From: Marinobacterium sp. xm-d-530
GTDB lineage: Bacteria; Pseudomonadota; Gammaproteobacteria; Pseudomonadales; Balneatricaceae
DNA: 64,000 bases
Assembly: GCF_013283365.1 (NCBI RefSeq)
Contig: NZ_WBYM01000003.1
Location: forward strand, 248,001-312,000
Direction: 5' to 3'
How positions within the stretch are numbered: the first letter of the stretch is position 1; every line of letters starts with the position of its first letter. The translations under genes and the position numbers were made by a program. Shown one piece after another: positions 1 through 8,138 of this stretch. Below the pieces are notes generated by a model, which was not told where the DNA came from, did no database searches, and saw nothing but the letters and a program-made list of their open reading frames with translations.

Positions 1-72
1 TGATGATTCAGTGGCTTCGACTCCGTACCCATCTAGGATAAGAAGCGCTCTTGGGGTGCGCATATCACTCAT
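1..72 (-). CDS. gpmI: Phosphoglycerate mutase, cofactor-independent (N-terminal fragment, cut by window edge)
   Basis: The reverse strand reads an open frame from an ATG at 72 to the window edge, giving 24 residues that include PRALLILDGYG. This matches the N-terminus of 2,3-bisphosphoglycerate-independent phosphoglycerate mutase, where the Asp of LILDG binds a catalytic metal. The enzyme interconverts 3- and 2-phosphoglycerate in glycolysis. A divergent gpmI beside the rhodanese-grxC-secB genes is a common gammaproteobacterial order, which supports the call. A second ATG at 63 is an alternative start. The rest of the gene is outside the window. Confidence 0.8.
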   Translation of the reverse strand, partial: MSDMRTPRALLILDGYGVEATESS

Positions 73-239
73 AGTTATGAATATTCCGGTTATAAGACTT
101 TAGATTGATAGAGATTTTAACCGCTGAGGCCCGTTAAAACCATTAAACATTGGTGATTTTTCAGTCAGCCCCCTTATCCCTTGAGGCTCTGCAATGTATA
201 CTTTCGCGCATTAATTTTTATTGCATACACAGGTCTGAA

Positions 240-656
240 ATGGAAAACGTAATCGAATTTATCGGCAATCACACCATGATGGTTGTTGCTTGGGCATTTA
301 CCCTAGCCATGCTGATCTTTACTGAGCGTATGAAAGGCGGTAAATCAGTGACGGCGGCTGAAGCAACGCGCCTAATCAATAAAGAAGATGCTGTTGTTCT
401 TGATATCCGAGCGCACAAAGATTTCAGCACTGGCCACCTGACTAACTCGATCAACATTCCACTGGCTGATTTCGATCGCCGCATGACTGAGTTGGATCAG
501 TACAAAGAGAAGCCGATCATTGTAGTGTGTAACATGGGTCAGACAGCGGGCACCGCGTGTCGCAAAATGAAATCGGCTGGATTCACACAGGCGATGCGTC
601 TTACCGGAGGCATCTCTGAGTGGCGCCACCAAAGCATGCCAGTGGTAACAAAATGA
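240..656 (+). CDS. yibN: Membrane-anchored rhodanese-like protein (YibN family)
   Basis: The 138-residue product has one N-terminal membrane helix (about residues 11-27) followed by a rhodanese domain (about 38-135). The active-site loop VCNMGQTAG carries the catalytic cysteine near residue 97. Rhodanese domains carry sulfur as a cysteine persulfide; the acceptor here is unknown. I chose the ATG at 240 because it places the membrane helix near the N-terminus as in YibN; the frame is open back to 150 but that extension looks non-native. It overlaps grxC by 4 bp (ATGA), so the two are probably translationally coupled and co-transcribed with secB. Confidence 0.85.
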   Translation: MENVIEFIGNHTMMVVAWAFTLAMLIFTERMKGGKSVTAAEATRLINKEDAVVLDIRAHKDFSTGHLTNSINIPLADFDRRMTELDQYKEKPIIVVCNMGQTAGTACRKMKSAGFTQAMRLTGGISEWRHQSMPVVTK

Positions 657-916
657 CAGTAGAAATTTACAGCTCAGCTCTATGCGGTTTTTGCACTCGT
701 GCAAAGATGTTACTTGATCACAAAGGTGTTTCATTTAACGAGATCAGCGTAGATCAGGATCCAACAAAACGCGCTGAAATGATGGAACGCAGTGGTCGAC
801 GTACCGTTCCTCAAATCTTTATCGGCGAGCACCACGTTGGCGGATGCGACGATCTGTTCGCACTTGAGCGCAATGGTGAACTGGACGGACTGCTGGCAAA
901 CAACGCCGGCGAATAA
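653..916 (+). CDS. grxC: Glutaredoxin 3
   Basis: This 87-residue protein has the glutaredoxin fold order: a CGFC redox site at residues 11-14 (CPYC in E. coli Grx3), a TVPQIFI segment with the cis-proline, and the glutathione-binding GGCDDL segment. It reduces protein disulfides and glutathione mixed disulfides in the cytoplasm. The ATG at 653 overlaps the stop of the rhodanese gene, so this start is preferred to the open frame extending back to 620. secB follows after 28 bp. The middle Gly-Phe pair in the active site differs from the usual Pro-Tyr and may alter redox potential. Confidence 0.92.
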   Translation: MTVEIYSSALCGFCTRAKMLLDHKGVSFNEISVDQDPTKRAEMMERSGRRTVPQIFIGEHHVGGCDDLFALERNGELDGLLANNAGE

Positions 917-944
917 TTAGAACGATTAAAAGTAAGGAAGCAAC

Positions 945-1427
945 ATGTCTGAAGAGAATCAGCAACCAGCACCACAGTTTGGTATGAAACGTGTCTACCT
1001 AAAAGACGCATCACTTGAAACACCTGCTGGCCCAGAAATTTTCAACAAAGCTTGGCAGCCACAGGTTGGTCTAGATGTTAATTCGGCTAGCCGTGTACTG
1101 GGCGATGATCACTACGAAGTGAACCTAACACTGACTGTGACCGTTAAGACAGAAGATGAAACAGCCTTTCTGATCGAAGTACAGCAAGCAGCTATCTTCC
1201 AGATCAGCGGCTTTGAGCCAGCACAGCTGCACCACACTCTAGGTGCATACTGCCCAACGCTTCTATTCCCATACGCACGTGAAGCAGTAGACAACCTAGC
1301 GACTAAAGCTAGCTTCCCTGCACTGATGCTTGCACAGGTGAACTTCGATGCTTTGTACGCACAGAAAGTTCAGCAAGTAATGGAACAGCAGAAAGCAGAG
1401 CAAGGCGAAGCTGAAGCGGCTGAATAA
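945..1427 (+). CDS. secB: Protein-export chaperone SecB
   Basis: The 160-residue protein matches SecB over its whole length, including the conserved core VNLTLTVT, the segment [15 protein letters not shown] and the segment [16 protein letters not shown]. SecB forms a tetramer that holds unfolded preproteins and delivers them to SecA for export. A purine-rich ribosome site (AAGGAAG) precedes the ATG. It is the last gene of the yibN-grxC-secB set and is followed by a clear hairpin terminator. The acidic Ala/Glu-rich tail is typical of the family. Confidence 0.97.
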   Translation: MSEENQQPAPQFGMKRVYLKDASLETPAGPEIFNKAWQPQVGLDVNSASRVLGDDHYEVNLTLTVTVKTEDETAFLIEVQQAAIFQISGFEPAQLHHTLGAYCPTLLFPYAREAVDNLATKASFPALMLAQVNFDALYAQKVQQVMEQQKAEQGEAEAAE

Positions 1428-1447
1428 GCACGCACTGCACACAATAT

Positions 1448-1473
1448 AAAAAGGAGGCGAATGCCTCCTTTTT
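1448..1473 (+). terminator. Rho-independent terminator after secB
   Basis: An AAAAAGGAGGC arm and a GCCTCCTTTTT arm flank a GAAT loop, and the 3' arm runs into a T-tract. It sits 20 bp after the secB stop. The A-rich left side means it could also end transcripts of the convergent reductase gene on the other strand. Confidence 0.85.
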
Positions 1474-1494
1474 TGTTGTCTAAAGATCGGTGTT

Positions 1495-2535
1495 TTACGA
1501 TCGATGCTCCACCCAATACTCGAACATATCATTCATCGTTTCAGAGAGTGGACGATACTCAATACCTAATACCTCCCGACTCTTACTGTTGTCCGCTCGC
1601 CATTCGATGTTGACGTTGTTAGCAATAAACTTTCGATCCAATTTAATGAACGGAGTAAGCAACCAAACCAACCATTTAGGTGCAGCTCTCTTGGGAAGTT
1701 TGTAGTCCTTTCCGAATCGCGCTTGCAGTGTCAGTAGTGCGGTTAGTAGGTCGCTACAGTGTCCAGAAAGAATAAAGCGCCCTACTGCCTCAGGGGTGAA
1801 GGCTGCACGTAGATGAGCTTCTGCGACCTCTCGAACATCAACAAAACCAATACCTAAACGTGGCGCACCCTGTTTGAACTCACCCGAACCCACACGTTCG
1901 ATGATCGAGAAACTCTCTGACGTTGGAATGCCACCTATCGCTGGCCCCATCACTAAACAGGGATTGATCGTCACCAAGTCAAACGATGCATCCTCAGCGA
2001 TGCGCCAGGCTTCACGTTCGGCCAGAGTTTTTGAATACGAATAGGGCTGATAGTCTATGGATGCGGTTTCATTCCAGTTTGCTTCCGTTAGCACGCCGCC
2101 CTCGACCGAGTCACACTCTGTCGCATCAGTATAGATTGCAGCACAAGAACTGGTGACCACCACCCGCTTAACGGTTTCGAAGGATTTAGCCGTCTCGAGC
2201 ACATTGCGGGTACCGATCAACGCAGGATCAATAAGTTCCCGCTGCGGGTCTTTAAAATTTGAGGTAAAAGGCGATGCGGTATGAAATACAACACCACACC
2301 CCTCGATCGCATCGGCAAACCCCTCTTTGGAGAGCAGATCGGTTTTGAAGAATTTAAGCGTACCCGGGCTTCCATCAGCTAAGGCGTTCAACGCTTTAAG
2401 TTTATCGGTGGCCTCGGGATCACGCACCGTGGCATGTATAGTTAACCCCTCTTCCAATAAGCGCTTAATAATCCAACCAGCAACATAGCCTGTAGCACCC
2501 GTCACTGCGACGGAAAGAGAACGATCTATGTTCAT
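1495..2535 (-). CDS. NAD(P)-dependent epimerase/reductase, dihydroflavonol-4-reductase-like
   Basis: The 346-residue product is an extended short-chain dehydrogenase. It has the nucleotide-binding GATGYVAG motif (residues 13-20), the VVFHTAS segment after the third strand, and a YSYSK catalytic Tyr-Lys pair in the middle. The closest family in pattern is dihydroflavonol reductase/aldehyde reductase, but the substrate cannot be read from sequence. It stands alone: convergent with secB and divergent from the thioredoxin gene, with a shared AT-rich upstream region. Known relatives reduce aldehydes or ketones, so a detoxifying role is only a guess. Confidence 0.85.
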   Translation of the reverse strand: MNIDRSLSVAVTGATGYVAGWIIKRLLEEGLTIHATVRDPEATDKLKALNALADGSPGTLKFFKTDLLSKEGFADAIEGCGVVFHTASPFTSNFKDPQRELIDPALIGTRNVLETAKSFETVKRVVVTSSCAAIYTDATECDSVEGGVLTEANWNETASIDYQPYSYSKTLAEREAWRIAEDASFDLVTINPCLVMGPAIGGIPTSESFSIIERVGSGEFKQGAPRLGIGFVDVREVAEAHLRAAFTPEAVGRFILSGHCSDLLTALLTLQARFGKDYKLPKRAAPKWLVWLLTPFIKLDRKFIANNVNIEWRADNSKSREVLGIEYRPLSETMNDMFEYWVEHRS

Positions 2536-2670
2536 ATAAAGGACTCTTCTAAATTTTAATTAATGTATCACGTACGCTAGTGTTTTAGACCTAGACCGCT
2601 TTAATCCTATTAACTGCCATCAATCATTGATAAGCTGTTTCTAATATAAACTAAACATTAGGAGAGCAAC

Positions 2671-3045
2671 ATGGCGGTTATTGAGCTAAACCAAGAGAAT
2701 TTTGAATCGACCATTACGCAAAACAACTTTGTGATTGTCGATTACTGGGCGCCTTGGTGTGGTCCTTGTAAAGCCTTTGGCCCAACCTTTGATACCGTCT
2801 CTGAAGAGTTCCCAGACGTTGTCTTTGGTAAGGTGAATACTGAGGTTGAACAGCAAATTGCAGCAGAGTTCCGCATTCGCTCGATTCCAACACTGATGAT
2901 CTTCCGCGACAACATTCTGATCTACAACGAAGGCGGTGCACTGCAAGCGGGACAGCTTCGCGAACTGCTGACCAAAGCGGCTGAACTTGATATGGATACC
3001 GTTCGTGCAGAGATTGAGCAACAAGCCGCAGCTAAAGCTGAATAG
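2671..3045 (+). CDS. Thioredoxin family protein
   Basis: The 124-residue protein carries the classical YWAPWCGPC active site (Cys30 and Cys33) and the SIPT cis-proline loop, so it should act as a cytoplasmic dithiol reductase. It has a C-terminal extension of about 15 residues, rich in Ala, Gln and Glu, beyond a standard 108-residue thioredoxin. No signal peptide is visible. A strong AGGAGAG ribosome site precedes the ATG. The 3' end overlaps the convergent glycerate kinase gene by 14 bp. It may be a secondary thioredoxin rather than the main TrxA. Confidence 0.9.
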   Translation: MAVIELNQENFESTITQNNFVIVDYWAPWCGPCKAFGPTFDTVSEEFPDVVFGKVNTEVEQQIAAEFRIRSIPTLMIFRDNILIYNEGGALQAGQLRELLTKAAELDMDTVRAEIEQQAAAKAE

Positions 3046-4186
3046 TCTTCAGGCTCAACAGGCGTCCAATTTGGGCGCCAGTTCTTTCTAAATTTTCAGC
3101 GCCATTAGCAAGCGCCTCTTCCAAGCTACAAACACCTGGAACCACTGAGAAAAGTGCATCTATCCCCACGTCATGCACGCCCTCTGCACCCTCACCAATA
3201 GAGCCACAGAGTGCAATTACAGGCAGGTCGTGCTGTTTAGCCCAACGTGCAACGCCAACCGGGGTTTTACCGCTTAGACTTTGACCGTCCATGCGTCCCT
3301 CACCGGTAATCACCAGATCGGCACCCTCAAGCGTTTTATGGAAATCGACCGCCTCCAGCACCAGATCGATACCTGGTGCTAAGCGAGCATCTAAAAACTG
3401 AACCAACGCGTAGCCAAGGCCACCCGCTGCGCCAGCGCCGGCACGATCTCGTAAATCCTTACCCAACAAGTCAGCACTCACGTCGGCCAATCGAGTTAGG
3501 GCGTCATCCAACTGTTGAACCTGTTCAGGTGTCGCCCCCTTTTGCGGACCAAAAATAGCAGAAGCCCCCCGCTCACCTAACAGCGGATTATCAACATCAC
3601 AGGCGACTAAGAACTCTGTCTCGGCTAAACGTGGGTCAAATCCGGTTAGATCTATACGATCCAGATCAGCCAGTGCCGCACCCCCTTCGGCAAGTTCATG
3701 ACCTGCCGCATCAAGAAACTTAGCACCCAGAGCCCTTAACAATCCCGTTCCACCATCATTGGTGGCACTGCCTCCTAAGCCCATAATGATGCGACGCGCG
3801 CCTTGATCCAGGGCTTTAAGGATCAGCTCACCCGTACCATAGGTTGAAGCTGTTAGGGCATCACGCTGTTCAGGCAGTATCTTATCCAATCCTGAGGCTG
3901 CCGCTGTTTCGACCACCGCTGTCAGTGGCACACCCTCTTGGTGACCCAGTACGCCCCAGATAGCATTGAGGGAGCCCCCTAATGGCCCCGTCACTTCGGC
4001 CGTGTGTTGCTTCCCAGAGGTTGCTGCAATCAGCGCTTCCGTCGTTCCCTCGCCACCGTCCGCCACAGGTACGCAGTGAATGTCGACATCCGTTAGCGTT
4101 GACTCAATGCCTTTGGCAATCGCACGTGCGACGCCTTCTGCATCTAGGCTCTCTTTGAACGAATCAGGGGCAATGACTAGCTTCAT
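3032..4186 (-). CDS. Glycerate kinase (GlxK/GarK family)
   Basis: The 384-residue protein starts with MKLVIAPDSFKESL and contains VADGGEGT, GLGGSATNDGGTG and VITGEGRMDGQS, all hallmarks of type-1 glycerate kinases. These phosphorylate D-glycerate, usually to 2-phosphoglycerate, in glyoxylate or glucarate use. I chose the ATG at 4186; two TTG codons just upstream extend the frame but lack support. No partner genes such as hydroxypyruvate reductase or glyoxylate carboligase lie next to it, so the pathway context is not shown here. Its end overlaps the thioredoxin gene by 14 bp. Confidence 0.93.
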   Translation of the reverse strand: MKLVIAPDSFKESLDAEGVARAIAKGIESTLTDVDIHCVPVADGGEGTTEALIAATSGKQHTAEVTGPLGGSLNAIWGVLGHQEGVPLTAVVETAAASGLDKILPEQRDALTASTYGTGELILKALDQGARRIIMGLGGSATNDGGTGLLRALGAKFLDAAGHELAEGGAALADLDRIDLTGFDPRLAETEFLVACDVDNPLLGERGASAIFGPQKGATPEQVQQLDDALTRLADVSADLLGKDLRDRAGAGAAGGLGYALVQFLDARLAPGIDLVLEAVDFHKTLEGADLVITGEGRMDGQSLSGKTPVGVARWAKQHDLPVIALCGSIGEGAEGVHDVGIDALFSVVPGVCSLEEALANGAENLERTGAQIGRLLSLKTIQL

Positions 4187-4244
4187 CAACAAGGCTCCAG
4201 AAGTTGGGACTCACCCAACTATCGCATTGTGCACTGCATCAAGC

Positions 4245-4274
4245 AATAAAAAACCCAGCACATGGCTGGGTCTT
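4245..4274 (-). terminator. Rho-independent terminator after peroxiredoxin gene
   Basis: On the minus strand the arms ACCCAGC and GCTGGGT enclose a 5-nt loop, and the 3' arm is followed by a T-run. It lies just past the stop of the peroxiredoxin gene and before the glycerate kinase start. Confidence 0.8.
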
Positions 4275-4289
4275 ATTACAGAACCGGTC

Positions 4290-4943
4290 TTAAGAGGGCT
4301 GCTTAGTGGTGCGTAGGTAAGGCAGCTTGATGTCTACATCGCCAAAACGCTCTTTAGCCTCTTCATCGTTAAGTGATAGAGCTACGATTACGTCCTCACC
4401 AGGCACCCAGTTAGCTGGCATCGCAATTGGCACACCGTAAGAAGCTTGAAGTGCGTCAAGCGCACGCAGTACTTCAGCAAAATTGCGACCAACAGACATC
4501 GGATATGTCATCGAAAGCTGAAGCTTTTTATCTGGGCTAAAAATGAATACAACTCGAACACTAGCAGAATCAGCTGCTGTTCTGCCATCAGGAAGGTATG
4601 CTTCCGCTGGCAACATATCGAGTGCTTTAGAAACCTCTAGCGACTCATCAGCAATGATTGGGAAATTAGCCTTTGCATTGGCAAAGCTCTCGATATCGCA
4701 CTTCCACTCTTTGTGCTCATCAACACCGTCAACCGATAGACCGATCACTTTGGTATTGCGCTTCGCCCATTCATCGGCCAGTTGAGCAACTGCGCCAAAT
4801 TCAGTTGTACATACTGGAGTAAAGTCTTTCGGATGGCTGAAAAGGATTGTCCAGCTATCACCAATGAAATCATGAAGCTTGAATTCACCCTGATCAGTGA
4901 CAAGATCAAGATTTGGGACAGTATCATTAATACGTAAAGCCAT
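4290..4943 (-). CDS. 1-Cys peroxiredoxin (Prx6 family)
   Basis: The 217-residue protein carries the peroxidatic motif PVCTTE with Cys45, and the C-terminal extension with SVGRNFAEVLRALDALQ that marks the Prx6 subfamily. It reduces hydrogen peroxide and alkyl hydroperoxides, using one catalytic cysteine and an external thiol reductant. A few hundred bases away lies a thioredoxin gene, a plausible but unproven partner. About 150 bp of AT-rich sequence upstream should hold the promoter; I see no clear OxyR site by eye. A terminator follows, so it is probably monocistronic. Confidence 0.93.
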   Translation of the reverse strand: MALRINDTVPNLDLVTDQGEFKLHDFIGDSWTILFSHPKDFTPVCTTEFGAVAQLADEWAKRNTKVIGLSVDGVDEHKEWKCDIESFANAKANFPIIADESLEVSKALDMLPAEAYLPDGRTAADSASVRVVFIFSPDKKLQLSMTYPMSVGRNFAEVLRALDALQASYGVPIAMPANWVPGEDVIVALSLNDEEAKERFGDVDIKLPYLRTTKQPS

Positions 4944-5094
4944 GGTTTATCTCCATTGTTAATTTAATTTCGACTTATCTTCAGTCGATATGGTTATAGT
5001 TACATAACAAAAATACATAATAAATTTTATTATGTTTATGGCCTTGATAAATTATATCTATGTTGGTCATCGAAGAGCTTGGCGAAAAAAGAAC

Positions 5095-5772
5095 TTAAAC
5101 TAGTTCGCCTGTGTCACGATCACGCTTGGCTAATCGACCACGACTAGCGACGTAGTGCTGATTAAAGCGTTTGAAATAGGCATTGAGGTGGTTCGAGGCA
5201 GGTTCATCGCCTAACTGTTCAAGCAGTGCGATGGCAACTTCGGCGGTGCAGAGTTGTCCTTCATGAATCGCTTTGCGCAATCCATAACTCGACTCGCGCA
5301 CTTCATCCAGACTGATCACTGGTAGATGTTGTAGGTAGTCAGAGTGGCGGAAGATCCTGCGCGCTTGTCGCCAGGTACCATCCAGCAGAATTAAAAGTGG
5401 CTTACCCGAACGTTGTTGGACCTCAACGGGCGTTGTCATTCGCTCGAGGTAGTCCTCTGCGGGTGGGAAGACAATGATAGGCTGATAAGAGGGATCGTTC
5501 AGTAAAGCTGTTAACTCGTCACCTGGCTCTTTGCGACCTTGCCACTCTATGACGCGGGTTTTAGCGATACTGTCGGCGATTAGCCTACCGGTATTGGTGG
5601 GTTTATAGGTTTCGTAGCGATGCATCAGCACCACAAACTCAACCTGTGATTCAACCTCAGATCGGTACTCACAGATACAGGCGGTGATTGGCAGACGGCA
5701 ATGTTCACAGCGCTTTACATTAGCACCACGCGTAACAAAGGGTTTACGAGGGGGGTTGTCGATCTGAGGCAT
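5095..5772 (-). CDS. tapT: DTW-domain tRNA-uridine aminocarboxypropyltransferase
   Basis: The 225-residue product has an N-terminal zinc-type cysteine cluster (Cys22, 25, 32, 34), a DGTWRQAR segment containing the D-T-W signature, and a YGLRKA motif. Members such as E. coli TapT (YfiP) attach the 3-amino-3-carboxypropyl group of S-adenosylmethionine to uridine 47 of tRNA, making acp3U. The gene starts 16 bp after the tatC stop in the same direction, so it may be read through from the tat operon. Family assignment is firm; position specificity is inferred from the E. coli enzyme. Confidence 0.88.
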   Translation of the reverse strand: MPQIDNPPRKPFVTRGANVKRCEHCRLPITACICEYRSEVESQVEFVVLMHRYETYKPTNTGRLIADSIAKTRVIEWQGRKEPGDELTALLNDPSYQPIIVFPPAEDYLERMTTPVEVQQRSGKPLLILLDGTWRQARRIFRHSDYLQHLPVISLDEVRESSYGLRKAIHEGQLCTAEVAIALLEQLGDEPASNHLNAYFKRFNQHYVASRGRLAKRDRDTGELV

Positions 5773-5788
5773 TGAGCAGCGTTAAAAC

Positions 5789-6619
5789 TTAGCTTTTAGC
5801 GCTGCTATCAGTCTCTTCTGAGTCTGAACGGTTTGCATCGTCTTCGGCTTCGGCCGCGGCGAACTCATCTTCAAACTCCTCTTCATCCGTGTTGCGAACA
5901 AAGATACGGCCCATGATCAGACCTACTTCGAACAGCAGCCACATTGGCAGCGCGAGTAGTGATTGAGAGATGATATCTGGCGGTGTCAGCAGCATGCCGA
6001 CAACAAAACAGCCAACGATCACATAGGCACGTTTTTCACCCAGTGACTGTGCAGTTGTCGCGCCTGACCAGATCAGTAACAGCGTTGCGATAGGGATCTC
6101 GAAGACCACACCGAAAGCGAAGAACAGTTTTAGAACGAAGTTCAAATAGCTGCTGATGTCCGTCATCACCGCAACGTTCTCTGGACCTACGCTGGTAAAG
6201 AAGCCAAATACCAGTGGGAAGACCACAAAGTAGGCAAAGGCAATACCGGCGTAGAAGAGGAAGATCGATGAGATCAGAAGAGGCACGGCAAGGTGCTTCT
6301 CATTTTCGTATAGACCCGGTGCGATGAAGCTCCAGATCTGATGCAGAATGTAAGGGATACCGATGAATACCGCTAACACCAATGCCAATTTAAAGGGCGC
6401 AAAGAACGGCGACGTAACGTCCGTCGCGATCATGCTGGTCCCTTCAGGCAGCAGCGCAGTCAGCGGTGCCGATAGGTAGGCATAAAGATCATTCGCGAAG
6501 TAGAAAAGCCCCGCAAAAATCACCAACACGAACAACACGATGCGCATGACGCGCTGGCGTAACTCGATTAGGTGGGCAATTAATGGCTGCTCTTTATCAG
6601 CTGTGTTTGTTTGGCTCAT
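5789..6619 (-). CDS. tatC: Sec-independent translocase subunit TatC
   Basis: The 276-residue protein has the TatC pattern: the N-terminal LIAHLIELRQRVMR segment that recognises twin-arginine signals, six membrane segments, and the FxxPFK-like loop. TatC binds the twin-arginine signal peptide and, with TatA and TatB, moves folded proteins across the inner membrane. A C-terminal cytoplasmic tail of about 35 residues is strongly acidic and serine-rich. Its start overlaps the end of tatB by 23 bp. A likely client in this window is the multicopper oxidase at 44.1 kb, which has an NRRDF signal. Confidence 0.96.
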   Translation of the reverse strand: MSQTNTADKEQPLIAHLIELRQRVMRIVLFVLVIFAGLFYFANDLYAYLSAPLTALLPEGTSMIATDVTSPFFAPFKLALVLAVFIGIPYILHQIWSFIAPGLYENEKHLAVPLLISSIFLFYAGIAFAYFVVFPLVFGFFTSVGPENVAVMTDISSYLNFVLKLFFAFGVVFEIPIATLLLIWSGATTAQSLGEKRAYVIVGCFVVGMLLTPPDIISQSLLALPMWLLFEVGLIMGRIFVRNTDEEEFEDEFAAAEAEDDANRSDSEETDSSAKS

Positions 6620-7097
6620 TCTGCTCTGTATTGTCCGCTAGCTGCTCAGCTGGTTCAGCAGTTACCGGCTCGGCAACATCTGATTCAGCGACTTGGGCAG
6701 CGCTCTCTTCTTGAGCGTTCTCTTCGGCTACGGCGGTTGGCTTGTAAGCTTCGTGAACGGAAGGGTCACTGGTAAATGAAGTTGGGTCAAAGTCGGTTTT
6801 GGGGGCGTCAGGTGCTGCTTTTTCTGCAGGCGAATCCTCACCAAAAGGACGCTGGAAAGATTCGGTAACATCACCAAGCTCTTTCTCTAGCTGATCTTTG
6901 CTCATCGCCGTGGTGCGTTTTAGCTCGTCAACGCGCAACTCTTCATTGATCTCGCGTTGAATCGAACCGATAGAGCGGCGAATACGACCTACCCATAGGC
7001 CAACCGTGCGAGCTGCTGTCGGCAGTTTCTCTGGACCAAGTACGACCAGACCTACTACACCAACGATGAGCAGCTCGGCAAAACCGATATCAAACAT
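6597..7097 (-). CDS. tatB: Sec-independent translocase subunit TatB
   Basis: The 166-residue product begins MFDIGFAELLIVGVVGLVVLGPEKLP, a short membrane helix and a GPEKLP hinge characteristic of TatB, followed by an amphipathic helix and a long acidic, Ala/Glu-rich tail. TatB works with TatC as the twin-arginine signal receptor. It lies 6 bp after tatA and overlaps tatC, giving the usual tatABC order on the minus strand downstream of hisI and hisE. Confidence 0.95.
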   Translation of the reverse strand: MFDIGFAELLIVGVVGLVVLGPEKLPTAARTVGLWVGRIRRSIGSIQREINEELRVDELKRTTAMSKDQLEKELGDVTESFQRPFGEDSPAEKAAPDAPKTDFDPTSFTSDPSVHEAYKPTAVAEENAQEESAAQVAESDVAEPVTAEPAEQLADNTEQNEPNKHS

Positions 7098-7103
7098 CTT
7101 AAA

Positions 7104-7349
7104 TTAAGACTTAGATTCGGTTTTATCTTCAGTTTTTTCAGCGTCTGCAGCTTTGAACTCTGCATCACTCTCTTGAGCGATTGATTTAGGCTCTTCTTTT
7201 GCGCCTTCATCAGACATTGCTTTTTTGAAGCCTTTTACAGCTGAACCTACGTCACCACCCAGGTTACGAAGTTTCTTAGTACCGAACAGCAGAATGATAA
7301 TGCCGAGTACGATAACCAATTGCCAAATGCTGATACCACCAAAACCCAT
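7104..7349 (-). CDS. tatA: Sec-independent translocase subunit TatA
   Basis: The 81-residue protein has an N-terminal membrane helix, the [20 protein letters not shown] hinge and amphipathic helix, and a charged tail, as in TatA. It oligomerises to form the protein-conducting part of the twin-arginine pathway. An AGGAGAAC ribosome site precedes the ATG. It lies about 50 bp downstream of hisE. Confidence 0.95.
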   Translation of the reverse strand: MGFGGISIWQLVIVLGIIILLFGTKKLRNLGGDVGSAVKGFKKAMSDEGAKEEPKSIAQESDAEFKAADAEKTEDKTESKS

Positions 7350-7399
7350 TACAGTTCTCCTAACGCGTTGTTGTTCTGTTTTAGTTTGTTATACACCTA

Positions 7400-7729
7400 T
7401 TATTTGGTGCGATTTGCTTTTTCTTCAAGGCCTGACAGACCAAAACGTCGTGCCAGTTCCTCTAAAACCTGTTCCGGTGACACATCTAAGTGCTTTAACG
7501 CCACCATGGTATGGAACCAAAGATCAGCAGTTTCGTAGATTAGCTCCGAATTGTCACCACTCTTTTCTGCATCTTTAGCCGCAAGGATGGTTTCAGTCGC
7601 CTCTTCACCCACTTTCTCTAAGATTTTATTTAACCCTTTAGAGTAAAGACTGGCTACATAACTCGAGTCAGCTGACGCCCCTTTACGTTCTTCAAGAATA
7701 GCGGACAGTTCGCCAATAACGTTATTCAC
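7400..7729 (-). CDS. hisE: Phosphoribosyl-ATP pyrophosphatase HisE
   Basis: The product contains the MazG-like core [17 protein letters not shown] and the motif [15 protein letters not shown], which bind magnesium and hydrolyse phosphoribosyl-ATP to phosphoribosyl-AMP in histidine synthesis. The frame is open to an ATG at 7750, but I prefer the GTG at 7729: an AGAGGA ribosome site stands 8 nt before it, it overlaps the hisI stop by 8 bp, and it gives a typical 109-residue HisE. The ATG at 7750 lies inside hisI and has no ribosome site. HisE and HisI are separate proteins here, not fused as in E. coli. Confidence 0.92.
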   Translation of the reverse strand: MNNVIGELSAILEERKGASADSSYVASLYSKGLNKILEKVGEEATETILAAKDAEKSGDNSELIYETADLWFHTMVALKHLDVSPEQVLEELARRFGLSGLEEKANRTK

Positions 7730-8129
7730 CTTTGGTATCCTCTTTCGCATACAGCAGCGCTGGATCCTTCAGCACGTCCGTTTCAACTTGCCATTCGCCG
7801 GTCTCACTGTTGAGCTTACGGTAAAAACAGCTGCGGCGACCTGTATGACAAGCCACTTCGCCAATTTGTTCAACGCTCAACTGAATGACATCTGCATCAC
7901 AGTCCAAACGGATCGCGTGCAGCTGCTGAACATTACCCGACTCTTCACCTTTACGCCAAAGCTTTTGACGCGAACGCGACCAATAAATGGCACGCCCTTC
8001 GGCCACACTCAACTCTAATGACTCGCGGTTCATCCAAGCGACCATTAGGTTTTCACCGGTTTTGTAATCTTGAGCGATCGCCGGTACTAAACCACGATCG
8101 TCCCACTTAATTTCATCTAACCAAGACAT
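7722..8129 (-). CDS. hisI: Phosphoribosyl-AMP cyclohydrolase HisI
   Basis: The 135-residue protein has the zinc and magnesium site signature CDADVIQL followed by [12 protein letters not shown]. It opens the adenine ring of phosphoribosyl-AMP, the step after HisE. It begins 9 bp after the ubiB stop and overlaps hisE at its 3' end. The order ubiB-hisI-hisE-tatABC is common in gammaproteobacteria outside the enterics, while the other his genes here sit at 36-38.7 kb. Confidence 0.96.
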   Translation of the reverse strand: MSWLDEIKWDDRGLVPAIAQDYKTGENLMVAWMNRESLELSVAEGRAIYWSRSRQKLWRKGEESGNVQQLHAIRLDCDADVIQLSVEQIGEVACHTGRRSCFYRKLNSETGEWQVETDVLKDPALLYAKEDTKGE

Positions 8130-8138
8130 CTCTCTTTC

